Positions 22,233 to 33,985 of a stretch of DNA of 64,000 nucleotides are shown here, piece by piece. Positions within the stretch are counted from its first letter, which is position 1. Each line of letters begins with the position of its first letter. The stretch covers positions 13,587,337 to 13,651,336 of the forward strand of contig NC_087080.1 of NCBI RefSeq assembly GCF_026151205.1, given 5' to 3'. The notes under the pieces are model-generated. The model worked only from the letters and a program-made list of their open reading frames with translations. It did not search any database and was not told the origin of the DNA. This stretch comes from Bolinopsis microptera. Its lineage: Eukaryota > Ctenophora > Tentaculata > Lobata > Bolinopsidae. The translations under genes and the position numbers were made by a program.

Positions 22233-23704
22233 CTGGACAGGATTATAAATTGTAAAACTTGGCTTACTTGTTTGTCTAATTGGAGAAGACAAACAAGTTG
22301 AAAACTTGGCAACATGTCGATTACAATCTCGAGTTAAAAATATAGATTATTACGTCATATAATAGAAAAACAATTTAAAATCACTCTCGCACACACACAC
22401 ATTTGTCGGTTTGTCAGTTTGTCAAGTATATAAGTATAAGTGAATATAATTGAAGTAAATGGTATCATTTTTATAATCTAGAAAAAAGTTAGAAATGTCG
22501 AATATTGAATTGATGATAATTTCTATAGCTAAATGCTAGAGTCTGGCTTCCCAGAAGTAGCGGCTCTTTTGAGGAGACCTGAAAGAGATGACTGAATGAT
22601 TAAATGAAAAATAATTATTGAACTAGACTGTATTATTGAATCAACTATCTAACACTCAAGTAACGACGAAGCAACCTTTCCCAAAGCGAGGGTATAAATA
22701 TGCTTTGTTCATTACACTTCCCAAAAACTGGCTAATAACGACAGTAAGAGTATAATGTGTCGTAACTGTCAGCATTAATGTTAATAAAAACTTCACAAAA
22801 CGCGTCGCACATATCGCAAAGTAGGTATGATGAAAGCGCAAAAATGAATTTAGTGCCGGACAAGTTGGCGATATATTTTACTGGTGCTATCTTCAAATTT
22901 TCATTTGACATAGTAATTGTTAGATTATTAGTATTACCCCGACCCGTAATAAATATGATTCATCTAGGGATGACTGGTTATTTTCTGGTAAAAATGTGGA
23001 ACTTCGTTTTGGAAATTTGCCAAATCCAAAAGATCTTACATTGATGAATTTGCCAACCCGACCACACTAAAATCCGAGCACAGCGAATAAAAAGCGGATC
23101 AAAGATTGCATCACGAGCGGCGAATGATTTCATCCTCCGTACCCCATATTTAGTGGTTATCATATTACAAAAATATTATGGCTAAGCAAGGTGGCTGCAC
23201 CGGTAGCAGAATCAATGTAAATGGCTTATACATATTGCTTAATAAGTTGAAGTCAAAGTTGAACTCAAAAAACACCATTAATGCTTAAACCTAACTGAGT
23301 CAGAGGGTGGTGAGCAATTACTAGTCCTGGTTGAGGCCGGAAGTTTGAGATCAAACCAGTGCAAGTGCTTAATTATTAATACTGAAATAAAATGTGTTGC
23401 TCTCCCTGCACATCTCAACTTGAAAGACGTTTAGGCAGTTATGTTCTGGTACATAACAAGTAACTTCCCCTCTAATATACTTAACGATCGCGATGAACGA
23501 TAAAACTGCAAATTGCAAAACCGTACAAGTTGTAGATTACTACTATACTGTGGTATGAACTTGACATGGCAAGCAGGAGGAGCTGAGAACTGATTAATGA
23601 AATGTAAGTTTATTAACCGCCGTATATAATATTTACCCATGTTACACTACCAGGGTCAGCCTCAGGGCGGTTATATATACAGGGCCCTATATAAGTATAT
23701 ACCA

Positions 23705-24888
23705 TGGAGCCTTGGTCACAGTGACGCGTAACCATGGTTACAGTGTACACATTACCATGATCACAGTGTACACGTTACCATGGTCACAGTGTACACGTAA
23801 CCATGGTTACAGTGTACACGTTACCATGGTCAGATTGTACACGTTACCATGGTCACAGTGTACACATTACCATGGTCACAGTGTACACATTACCATGATC
23901 ACAGTGTACACGTTACCATGGTCACAGTGTACACGTTACCATGGTCACAGTGTACACGTAACCATGGTTACAGTGTACACGTTACCATGGTCACATTGTA
24001 CACGTTACCACGGTCACATTGTACACGTTACCATGGTCACAGTGTACACGTTACCATGGTCACATTGTACACGTTACCATGGTCACATTGTACACGTTAC
24101 CATGGTCACATTGTACACGTTACCACGGTCACATTGTACACGTTACCATGGTCACATTGTACACGTTACCATGGTCACAGTGTACACGTTACCATGGTCA
24201 CCTTGTACACGTTACCATGGTCACAGTGTACGCGTTACCATGGTCACAGTGTACACGTTACCATGGTCACCTTGTACACGTTACCATGGTCACAGTGTAC
24301 GCGTTACCATGGTCACATTGTACACGTTACCATGGGTACAGTATACACGTTACCATGGTCACAGTGTACACGTTACCATGATCACAGTGTACGCGTTACC
24401 ATGGTCACAGTGTACACGTAACCATGGGTACAGTATACGCGTAACCATAGTCACAGTGTACACATTACCATGGTCACAGTGTACACATTACCATGATCAC
24501 AGTGTACACGTTACCATGGTCACAGTGTACACGTAACCATGGGTACAGTATACGCGTAACCATGGTTACAGTGTACACGTTACCATGGTCACAGTGTACA
24601 CGTTACCATGGTCACAGTGTACACGTAACCATGATCACAGTGTACGCGAACTACCATGGTCACAGTGTACACGTAACCATGGGTACAGTATACGCGTAAC
24701 CATGGTTACAGTGTACACGTTACCATGGTCACATTGTACACGTTACCATGGTCACAGTGTACACGTTACCATGGGTACAGTATACGCGTAACCATGGTTA
24801 CAGTGTACACGTTACCATGGGTACAATATACACGTTATTATGGTCACAGTATACGCGTAACCATGATCATAGTCTACACAAAATTGCA
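23705..24888. repeat. 23-bp satellite with near-palindromic core
   Basis: About fifty copies of a 23-bp unit, typically GTGTACACGTTACCATGGTCACA, with variants CGTAACCATGGTTACAG, ATTACCATGATCACAG and GGGTACAGTATACGCG. The core GTAACCATGGTTAC is a perfect palindrome, and GTTACCATGGTCAC differs by one base from an X-box pattern. Because 23 is not a multiple of 3 and no stop occurs, all three plus frames stay open, producing 274-, 190- and 120-aa frames that are not genes. It lies in the interval between the two halves of ODF2. Confidence 0.95.
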
Positions 24889-24988
24889 TGATTACAAAAA
24901 GCCAATTACTAAAAAAACAACTATCAAGATACATTCGGGTCAACCCAAACACACCATGTACGATACCACAGAAAAAGTCACACATTAG

Positions 24989-25827
24989 AAAATGCTACCG
25001 CTCCTTCCGTATATCACTTATTATATTATATAAACATCACATTATGTAAGGGGGCACGCTAAGACATTATGCGGTTCTGGTTACATGAGAATACAGACAG
25101 TCTACGTGAAACGCCGGCTCCTTACTCGTCATCGCTCACTTGGGGAATTTAATTTAAAGTTCAATAATACTTGAAGACTTTAATCGTGAATTTCGTGAAT
25201 ACTATTTATAAAGTTGCCACTTTAACTCTTTTCTAAGTGCGACCTCATACTTAAAACGCTGTTTAAGTATGACCTGAAGCCGGTTGGTGAATACGGGCCT
25301 AAGATGATATAGGAATCCGAAGAATCAGTTCTGAGGAATTGGTAGTGATTTTAAAATTTGGAGTTCACCTAATTTATAATTTTGGGAAGATTTCCGAGAG
25401 TTTACAATAGCTGATCCTCCCAATACTTGAAGGCGCCAATAATAGGGTTACTGGGTTAGTATTAGATGTTCATTCCTGACAGTATTCCAGTAACTTCATA
25501 ATAAGGGTGATTATTAATCTTAATCTCTATGCGTGACTAACTTTAACACGTTTTATATGTGGCTCTGATAAACAAACTAAAACCTGACCCCAACCTTTAC
25601 CGAAGCATCTACAAAAACCGTAACCTTAACGAGAAATTTAACCCACTTCCTTATATGCGCCATGTCACACTCACATGATCAAAACAGTTTATTGCTGATA
25701 ACTCTCTATTTTAACTCGATTTTATTTAGTTAGATTCGGAATAAGTAAAACGGTAAAAAATACGTCAAATCATGATACCTTCAACCGCAGGGGGCCCTTT
25801 AAATTTTTAATTTAATTAGATGTATTA
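24989..25827. other. No gene recognised
   Basis: AT-rich sequence between the satellite and the pogo-like remnant. I see no exon or clear repeat structure. Confidence 0.45.
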
Positions 25828-26641
25828 CCTTATCGGACCTTATTTGGACGGACATTACTTGAACGCTGGAGGCCCTAGCGTTCATCTTAATGTCCGTTCA
25901 AATAAAGTCCGTTCAATTAATGTCATATGACAACTATGAGAACTTTATTGTGCCGTAAGTTAACGACGGAAAGGTTCTCCTTGGTCTGCCGGAGGCCCAG
26001 AAAACTCTACTAGTATATGATGTTTTCAAGGGTCACTTGGCGGAAAAAGTCAACGAAATCATGACACTCAACAACATTATAGTTCATGAGCTAGTCCCCG
26101 CCAACATGACAAACTTGTTCCAGCCTCTAGATATTACGGTAAATCGTGTTGCCAAGGACATTGTCCGACGTTTTTATAGTTCATATTACTGAGGGGAGGT
26201 AATGAAACAGTGCTAGGAAAGCTCCACGTGATGTTAAGGTTAACCTTAAGTTGTCGAAGATAAAACCACTTCACGCCGAATGGCTTGTAAAAGTTAACAC
26301 TGAAATGCAGGACCAGGGTAGTTTGATAAAAAAGGTTTCCACAAAGCTAGAAATCACTGATACTTGTTTAAGCATGGACTATTTCATGCACGAAAACCTA
26401 TTTAATGAAGATGATATGTGATATTAGACACTGATGATGTACACATATTTTAACATTTTTACTGCTTAATGACTGCTATTCTTACTTACTGTATAAAAAA
26501 TGGATTAAAAAATCATTTGCTGAAATTAAAAAAACGTCAAAAATTTAAAAAAATTCGGATTTTTGATGGTTTTGAATGCCTTCGAGCGTTCATATTAATG
26601 TCCGTTCACAATTATGTCCGTCCAAATAAGGTCCGATAAGG
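25828..26641 (+). mobile_element. Decayed pogo/Tigger-like DNA transposon
   Basis: The left end CCTTATCGGACCTTATTTGG (25828) and right end CCAAATAAGGTCCGATAAGG (26641) are perfect inverted repeats, each flanked by TA, the Tc1/mariner/pogo target site. Between them, one plus-strand frame has LLVYDVFKGHL, NNIIVHELVPANMTNLFQPL and DITVNRVAKDI, typical of DDE_1 (pogo) transposases around the last catalytic region. After a frameshift another frame gives LKLSKIKPLHAEWLV and a stop near 26420. The DNA-binding domain and the first catalytic residues are missing, so it is a deleted, inactive copy. Confidence 0.85.
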
Positions 26642-26687
26642 TAGATGTAGATTGATTAAGCACTCTAGAAATTAGTAACCTATTGGC

Positions 26688-26807
26688 TTGGAGGACTTCG
26701 CCGCTTCGACGCGCCGCGCAAACTAGCATTCTTGCTAGTTTCTCTCCTGACAAGATCGTTGCTCTGCTTCGCAGAGCAACGATCTGGAAGGGTTGACATA
26801 GTCAATC
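26688..26807. mobile_element. Small double-hairpin element with direct repeats
   Basis: AACCTATTGGC occurs at 26677-26687 and again at 26808-26818, like a target duplication. Between them are a 9-bp stem (AAACTAGCA/TGCTAGTTT, 26720-26741) and a perfect 15-bp stem with a 3-base loop (AGATCGTTGCTCTGC, 26753-26785). The right end GTTGACATAGTCAATC resembles the GATTGACATCGTGAATCA end of the MITE at 9486-9835, which suggests a shortened relative. Confidence 0.55.
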
Positions 26808-26818
26808 AACCTATTGGC

Positions 26819-28289
26819 AAATGGGCTTGGATAATAATACGATAACACAAAGCAGGCATGTAGCAGCAGTATATTTAAAGTAAAATCTCATATTAAAGTA
26901 TATAGTGAGATAATGTCCATAGCCAAATAACCAAGTGTCTACATTCTGCAGCAATGTGTCCTTAAGATATAGTTCATATAGCAACTAAGTAGCAAATCAC
27001 ATTTATCAATAAATTAATTCAATATCATAGTGTCATACATAATTACTTTCCCAATTTCATCTATACATCGTAAATCCGGTAAAAAGTGAAGCGAGGAATT
27101 ATTCGTAAGGCCAGAATCGACACATTACAGCCATGAATGCTATTTTTGATGAATATGTATAGTTTTACTGAGTCTGAACGTCGCCAGCAGCTCCTCTCTA
27201 TCTCCACCATTCCTTCAATCGTTTAGTAACAAAACCTGCAGTCCTCAGGGAAGTTTAGCTAAGATAGAACTGCGTGTAAACGGTTAAGGCATTATATTTT
27301 GATAGATTAGTGCATTATATTCTGATAGACCAGTGCAACTGTTTGTGTCGAAACAAAAGCTTCTTTGAGTTTGACCTCCTGGAGTTTTCCACTCAAGTAC
27401 TCAACTTCACTTGGACAAAGCTAGCCGCTATAACGTGGAGGGAAGGTTTGAACACGACCACATCGAATGGGGTGAACACTGAACAGTAATGATATCATTC
27501 AACAACGTCACTGCATGACGCAAAAAGAAAGATGGTCTTGTTTACAAAAACTTTCACCGTATGAGTATTTTTCCGATTTTTTACGATATCCCGATCGAAT
27601 ACTTATTTTAGAAATATCTTTGCTTTCTAATTCTCATTCGTCACATAGTGACGAAAGTTTGGACTTTCGATAAGTACTTATTAAATACGTAAATTTAAAA
27701 GTACGACTAGTGCCACGTACTTTTTCGAACCAACATGTTTATTTTTAAAGATTCGACTTTTTTTGTGATAAGAAATATTATTATTGGACGCAATATTTTT
27801 AGCCAATGAACAATTCAAAACTCGTAATTTAAAAAAGTAAATCAGGACAATCAGGATAAAAATCAAAGCCAACTTAGCTTGTATTTCTATTTTAATACAG
27901 TCGTATTACTATTTTTAGACATTTTTCTTTCGTGCGTGATTTTTTTTGGGACAGTCCTTTTTATAAAAATTTAAAGGTACGTATGACACCGTCGAATTGA
28001 AAAGTACGACTAGTCCGTACTATTCATCTCAGATCTGGATCATTCGTGACATTTAATTAACACTAACAGAGGGATGGATAAAAGAAGACACCATTTTTTA
28101 GATAACTACAATACTCACTATGAAAAACTATAGACAGTACACAAATAAGCGACAAACATTTACAATTCATATCACATTCAACCATGCTAATATTTTTTTA
28201 AATGTCGAAAACTATACCAAAATCATCGTAAAATAAGATGCCAAATAATCAAGATCAAGAATGATCCATAATGTTGACTGTCCAATGAT
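26819..28289. other. Downstream flank of the lectin gene
   Basis: No exon is supported. The 63-aa minus frame at 27681-27872 is a hydrophobic, AT-driven chance frame. Paired motifs GTACGACTAG at about 27701 and 28002 hint at an old repeat but are too short to name. Confidence 0.4.
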
Positions 28290-29315
28290 CTAAGAATCTG
28301 GGCACTGGCAAGCAAACGGTCTCCTCCTACCCTTTTTATTGTCGAATGAGTCGTCGAATTGTCCCCATCTGGAGATCGCCAGAGCATGCTGTCCGCCATT
28401 GCCTGACAGAAACTGAGCGTTATCCTTACCTGGTTTAGTCCTCCACGGCACATTCCACGTCTCCACTAACTCTCCATCCAGCCATTTCCAGACTCCCTCT
28501 TCTTCCAAATCGTTTCCACCGACCCACACCCAGTTGTTGTTGTCCCAGGTTGTCCAGGAATCGCTAGCATTCCCCAAAAAGTGCACTATAGCAGATTTTA
28601 TCTCCTGGACCTCTGCACCATTCCGAACCTTGGCCAGGTGGAGTCCAGCTGCAGCACACGCATCTTTGGCACTTTGCCAGGTCTTTGGCGTGTTGGAAAG
28701 GACGTATTTACCCTTGTAGTCGCAGGCATATGGATGTGTCTTGTACTTATAGGTGTCGTCCCATTTTCCATCGTGGTTGATCCTCATCTGGTTTTGATAA
28801 CACATTGGCTTTTCATTGCAACCCTTTTTACCATTCTTATAAGTGTTCTGGTCGGGCTGGTTTTTCATCCATTTCTTAAAATCAGTAGGATTAGATCCAT
28901 CAGCCCACTCCCAATCCGATCCATCGTAGGGTCCGGGTTTCTTCAAAAGGTTGTTCTTGGTCTTTCTTAGACCAGCCCAGACCCATTTTGTGTCAGTCCA
29001 CTTACTTTTTGGCTGCTTTTTCTCCGGGTAAGCCATTTCAAGGAGGATTTGGAGATCTTGGTTCTTTTCTTGTTCATTCACCGTCACCAGGTTTCCTTTC
29101 TCCCCCACTCCAGAGCCAATGTCAAAATTCTTGCAGTTGTTGTCCGCTTCATCGTAGGTAACTTTTTCAGAGAAGAAGACAATGTGACAGGTGGTGAAGA
29201 CTCCAGCGTCAAGTCCCTTCAATAGTTTCTTGAGTCCCTTAATCTGTCTCTTGTCCATACCCCCTGCAGCAGTGCACCCTAACACTGCCAGCAGAAGAAG
29301 ACAGTGCTTAATCAT
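28290..29315 (-). CDS. Secreted protein with two C-type lectin domains
   Basis: This uninterrupted 341-residue frame starts at ATG 29313-29315. The longer frame seven codons upstream lacks an ATG. Residues 1-18 (MIKHCLLLLAVLGCTAAG) form a signal peptide. CTLD 1 spans about 43-200: CHIVFFSEKVTYDEADNNC, WVWAGLRK, WEWADGS, QPD at 153-155, WDD at 185-187 in place of the usual WND, and PYACDYKG. CTLD 2 spans about 204-338: TWQSAKDACAAAGLHLAKV, WVWVGG, WKWLDG and PFACQC. QPD in a calcium-site loop usually indicates galactose-type binding. CTLD 2 lacks EPN/QPD, so it may not bind sugar. Likely an extracellular lectin for recognition or defence. It lacks introns, unlike its neighbours, and lies in the ODF2 interval on the same strand. 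Confidence 0.9.
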   Translation of the reverse strand: MIKHCLLLLAVLGCTAAGGMDKRQIKGLKKLLKGLDAGVFTTCHIVFFSEKVTYDEADNNCKNFDIGSGVGEKGNLVTVNEQEKNQDLQILLEMAYPEKKQPKSKWTDTKWVWAGLRKTKNNLLKKPGPYDGSDWEWADGSNPTDFKKWMKNQPDQNTYKNGKKGCNEKPMCYQNQMRINHDGKWDDTYKYKTHPYACDYKGKYVLSNTPKTWQSAKDACAAAGLHLAKVRNGAEVQEIKSAIVHFLGNASDSWTTWDNNNWVWVGGNDLEEEGVWKWLDGELVETWNVPWRTKPGKDNAQFLSGNGGQHALAISRWGQFDDSFDNKKGRRRPFACQCPDS

Positions 29316-29357
29316 GATCAGCTCAAAACGCACCAATCAGGAGTAAATCAAGGAAGA

Positions 29358-29365
29358 TTATATAA
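29358..29365 (-). promoter_or_regulatory. TATA box of the lectin gene
   Basis: On the minus strand TATATAAT lies about 43 bases before the lectin ATG, which would leave a very short 5' untranslated region. A CCAAT motif on the same strand (ACCAATTAG, about 29573) lies further upstream. The position fits a core promoter. No transcript evidence is available. Confidence 0.5.
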
Positions 29366-31704
29366 TATGTAGATCAAGATATGTTCGATTAGTAAGTTAA
29401 CAATTGCACAACTGAGACTTGCAGTTTTGAGGACCTGGATAATAGTCCTCCTCCTCATCGAGAATTACAAGAGCGGTCACAGATTACGTAACCACTGACT
29501 GGAGGGTGGTCATCTTCAAATTCTCTGTTTTGATTGATAGTTTTGTGTCACGTGGTACAAAGACCGTGTTCTAATTGGTTACTCAGTCAAAGCCCATAAA
29601 GGCTCATCGAGTTCAGTCATTTTAGAGGTTTGTAAATATGAATGTTAAGCTCTACGCGTTCTACTGTTCGTAGGAAACTGTTTATAATAGTTACACATGC
29701 ATTGTTTTCTAATTACTAAAACCCTCATGGTATCAAACTTTCAGTGTACCGTGTGAACATGTGACCAGAACACTAACTCGTCAAAAGGACGATAGCTTTT
29801 ACTTTTGCTCCCCTAAAATTGCTCCATCTATACTCTGTACAGAGAAAATGCACTACAAATAAATTGAAGATGGAAAAATGTTAGATCCTCGCTAACAGTA
29901 ACAAATCTGTTTGGGCTGGTACAGTGGTACCAGTCAATTGACAGCGTCAGCTTCTATAATTGGAACTAGTCTTTAACGTGTCCGTGAGTTCTTCAGAAAA
30001 CTTCTAGACAATAATTGTGAAATTATAGAGTGGTGATTTAAGGGGGGAATGGGTATTTTTGAGAAACTTGATTTCGAGATAGCTGACCAACAAACTAGGA
30101 CTTGACACACGCTGCAACCCCTTTTGATCGCTTCGCGTGCACGAGTGGTATACAACGTGTAGCAAAATAGGACCGGTAACTGATTTTTTGAGGGGGTCCC
30201 GGACCCCAACCGCCAAACGTTGCCCGCGGGGCGACCACGCCCATATTTGGTAAATTAGGCCTAATTTAGCCATATACCCTTAACATGCCCAAAACCCAGG
30301 TTTATAGTACTCTTCTTGTAGTTAGTGGTCTCCTAAACTCGAATATGAAATTTCATCAAGATTGGACAAAAAATGACTGAGTTATGACCCAAAAACCATA
30401 TGTCCATATTTGGGCATACGCACCAAATTTGGTAAATTTCGTCCCATAAATTGGTCAAATATCAATATTTTTGAATGAGACTTACTTTATATGAAAGGTG
30501 AGCCTAAACTACATATTCTCTGTAAGTTATAGCTTTATAAATTTGTTTAAATGTGATCGATACTAAGGCGAAAAGACCACCAAAAATGAACTAAACTGCC
30601 CGTATCTTGGTTCGCGATATTCGCAGAATTGATCTCATTAAAATTGTAACAACTCAATTAGTTTTCAAAATTTTGGCATGAAATTTTCGGAATCGACTCG
30701 AAATCGCATCTCCACCTTATTTTGAGAAAAGATTTTTGATTTAGGCCTCCAAAGAAATTTGGCGGCCAAATTCCTAAATTTGCTTTGTATCACGTTGTGA
30801 CACCGACGGTCGTTTCACGATACAGGGGGAGTCGCGCACTTCGTGCGCGGCGGGTCATACAACGTATGACAAAATTTGCTCAGCAAAAAATGCCCCCCCC
30901 CCCCCCCCCTAAACAGACAAGTAGCTCAGCGCCTCTTGTATGTGCTCCAATTGATATATTAATATTGATAGATTCCCGAATTTAAAACATTAGCAATAAT
31001 AATTGTCAGTTATGCACATTGTGAGATTGAAAGATCTAGTCTCATTGTTCTAGACTCATTGTTCCACTGGCACTACTAACCTCGTTTTCTTTATTACGTA
31101 AGTCGACATCAGAAACGAGGTTGTTCGAGAGAGAATAACTCAACTTTACTTGACCTAGCTTGCTACATTAGTTTTATCCTTTATTTTCTTTTTTAAAGTT
31201 CACATGTTCACGACTCACGTAAAGTATAACTATAGATGTTGTTGCTTGTATGAGTATCATTCTTACAGTATTATCAAACTTCATGGCGTATTCTTCAAAC
31301 TTCATGGCGCACTTGCACTTCAAATTCATTTAATATTTTGAGGCATATGTTTAGTCAGTTTAGAGATGTCGAACGAAGTTCTATTAATCAAGAACTAGAA
31401 GATTCTTCGGGGGATAGCGGAGAGCAAGTACTATATATAGTAGCGGTTAATTTTAGAGGATATCAATTATCGTTGTGCGTTGGGTCGCTGGATATACATT
31501 AGATTCGAAAGCATAATAACTTGGTTCCTCGTAAACTGTAACGCAGCTGTCGCAGCCAGGAATAAGTGCGGCGATCTGTTTTCTGAAGGTGAGAGTTTTA
31601 AATTTTTCGCACATTGCCTGAATGTAAATTGAATTGCAAATTCGAGAATCTTTATTAGTAGCCAAATTGAAATAGTGAATGCTTCTTATCGCTCGTGCGC
31701 GCCA

Positions 31705-31795
31705 CCCGACTACCATGAGCCTAAGGCTCATGGTAGTCGGGTGGTAGTCGGGTAGTCGGGTAGTCGGGTGGCTCATGGTAGTCGGGTGGCGCGCA
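31705..31795. repeat. GTAGTCGGG repeat with hairpin
   Basis: CCACCCGACTACCATGAGCC is followed at once by its inverse GGCTCATGGTAGTCGGGTGG, then several GTAGTCGGGT units and another GGCTCATGGTAGTCGGGTGG ending in GCGCGC. The two strands can form a stem of about 20 bp with almost no loop. Confidence 0.7.
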
Positions 31796-33019
31796 AGTAT
31801 ATTATTATTGCTGAATGTGCAACCATTGTACTTTCAGGCGAATGCAGTGGTTTACCTTCTAGTTTCTACGTTACCTAGCTTGCTAGTCTATTGCTCGCTC
31901 CTCTCAGGTATAGAGGTTCAGGAAGCTTCAAAAGAGCGCCGCGTACAGTACAGAAATTGGCGAGACAGGTAACCGCATACGTATTATTATTTTTTAAAAT
32001 AACGGGTGATACTCGTAAAATATTTGTTTCAACTCGGCGCGCGTCCTGGTAGGTTATAAACCTACAACATACGTAGACTGGTGTGGATACAGATACTGGG
32101 CCTGGGTTCCATAATCAAAGACAAAACAGGAGCAGAAATGACTGTTAAGTGCAGCTCTTTAGCATCGCCATCAGGTCTGTATTTTTACGAACGAAATGTT
32201 TTGTTAAGGCCGGGGTCTATTTTAAAACAAAATCCTTTCTCAATCTGATCAGATCATATTTTGACCTGAAAACACAATCAGTCAAACATAATATGCATAT
32301 GATACTGGATGCAATTAGAAATAAAATAGTTATGCTGAGATGTTTAGATATTAAGACCACCATAGAAAATTAGAAATCTAATTCATAGTTTTACTTTTAG
32401 GTTATAAACTTACTTCTTTTACTTTTATTAAACCACTGTGTACTGTAGTTTCTAAGCTATGCATATAGAGAAGAAATCTAATAATGTACAACTAAGTACA
32501 GTGTACACTGTTTGCTCATTTTTACATTTTAGGTTTCTGCGCGCGTTGACATACGCTGCATGCCACTTTTTATCTCACAAATTATCTCTGATATTTGGAT
32601 ACGAAACATGTATCAATGCGCGCGTAGTTGTGAATTTTTTACTGTGACTGTGATGAGTGTGATGGCGCATCTAGCGATGACGATGTAAAATCGAGCTAGA
32701 CTAGGCCTAGCCTGAGCTGAGTGAGCAATTACTTATACCCTCAAAATACAATGTACAATCATGTTCGTTTTAGGTTTAACCAGCGTCTCCTATACTGTAT
32801 ACTCAAATATATCAGTCAATCTTACGTATAATGTGGCTATGATTTATTCGTCTCCAGTTTTTTTCAGGCAATTCAGAGTAACGTGGTATTGTATTTAAAT
32901 GTGATACTGCTTTTGTAGCCCAACCAGACGATAGTTTCTGCAAAATTTGAGACAAAATTATATTTATAATGCAAGCCTAAATATACCGCGAATGTTTACT
33001 TTAAAAAGAGTTCAGCTTA

Positions 33020-33415
33020 TAACTTTTCCTGGGGACCATGCTTAGCTTACTAGTCTATAAATCTATTGTTCGCTCCTCTCATTGTTCAGGAAGCTCGAAA
33101 AGAGCGCCGCGCACAGGGATTGGTGAGCCAGGTAACTGGGGACCCCACTATAAGTATAATGTTGATAAATAAAGATTCGGCGGAATAACAGGCTGAGCGT
33201 TACCTCATACCTTGTACCTGGCACGCCAGTTCCAATGCATTGAGAGGAGCAAGCAATAAACTAGCAAGCTAGGTAAGCTGAGCACCGCCCAGTAATTTAT
33301 AACTTAGAATTAGATTATCTAGATCGCGATCATCTGTCATCGTTCTTGTAGCGCGGTGCGCTACTAGTACTGTGCCGCGCCGAGCTGCCATGAATTGACA
33401 TCGTCAATTAATCAT
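33020..33415. mobile_element. Composite MITE fragments
   Basis: CCTGGGGACCATGC at about 33028 and TGGGGACCCCACTATAAG, AATAAAGATTCGGCGGAAT, ACAGGCTGAGCG at about 33137-33200 match the ends of the element at 4162-4613. CACCGCCCAGTAA follows near 33284, and TTGACATCGTCAATTAATC (about 33394) matches the end of the 9486-9835 family. Boundaries are uncertain because the copies look nested. Confidence 0.55.
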
Positions 33416-33985
33416 CGTTCATTTTGTTTACAGTCTAGTTAACGGCAACGCCAAGACTTATGTTTTCCTTATCATTTCCTTATGACTTAACTATATTATA
33501 TGTATTATAATTTTATCTTTTACTTTTAGATTAGCCGTGGTAATAAAACACGACAGTCAGATAGTGATACACGGTCGTCATACAGCTACGATATTTAAGA
33601 ATTACTGATACAATTACATGCATGATAAACGATCTACCGTCACAATCACAATGTATGAGTTCAGAATTATAGTGTTCAGATACGCGTCACGTGATAGGAA
33701 AGTTGTTTACAAATTCAATAACTCAGTTTTACTATGATAATAAAATGTCGAGTCATACCTATAGTTTTGAATCGGTGCAAATAAAATGTTTTAAAACAGC
33801 TAAAATAAATTAATCAATTAAAGTCAAACAAAAATAAATTACTCGCTTGTTATAAGTCTGTTAAGAAAAAACAATCCGCGTCATATGTTAAGAAAATTCA
33901 TGCAACCTATTCCAAAAGTATACAACTTAACAAAACACATTATTACAATTCTTCCGAGAGTTTAAAACTATAGCTACATTGTGCG

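Larger units (their letters stand above)
29400..33985. other. Repeat-rich interval without a supported gene
   Basis: It includes a repeat-like stretch at about 30.0-30.95 kb with CGACCACGCCCATATTTGG and palindromic GCGCACTTCGTGCGC, a run of C at about 30892-30909, a hairpin at 31.7-31.8 kb and MITE pieces at 33.0-33.4 kb. A segment near 31872-31945 (ACCTAGCTTGCTAGTCTATT, CGCTCCTCTCA, AAGAGCGCCGCG) recurs at about 33035-33110. Open frames here are short and lack domain signatures. Confidence 0.5.

Noticed and set aside
22520-22575. Possible extra ODF2 exon upstream of 22232 (minus strand, after CTTTCAG)
   Set aside because: No GT donor follows and the residues do not match ODF2, which already joins without a gap.
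23705-24888. CRISPR-like array
   Set aside because: Units are head to tail with no unique spacers, and the surrounding genes are eukaryotic.
23712-24988. Plus-strand open frames of 274, 190, 120 and fewer codons with HGHSVHVTMVT repeats
   Set aside because: They lie in three overlapping frames of a 23-bp satellite whose unit has no stop in any frame; no start context or domain.
28581-28970. 129-codon plus frame with hydrophobic stretches
   Set aside because: Antisense shadow of the lectin gene.
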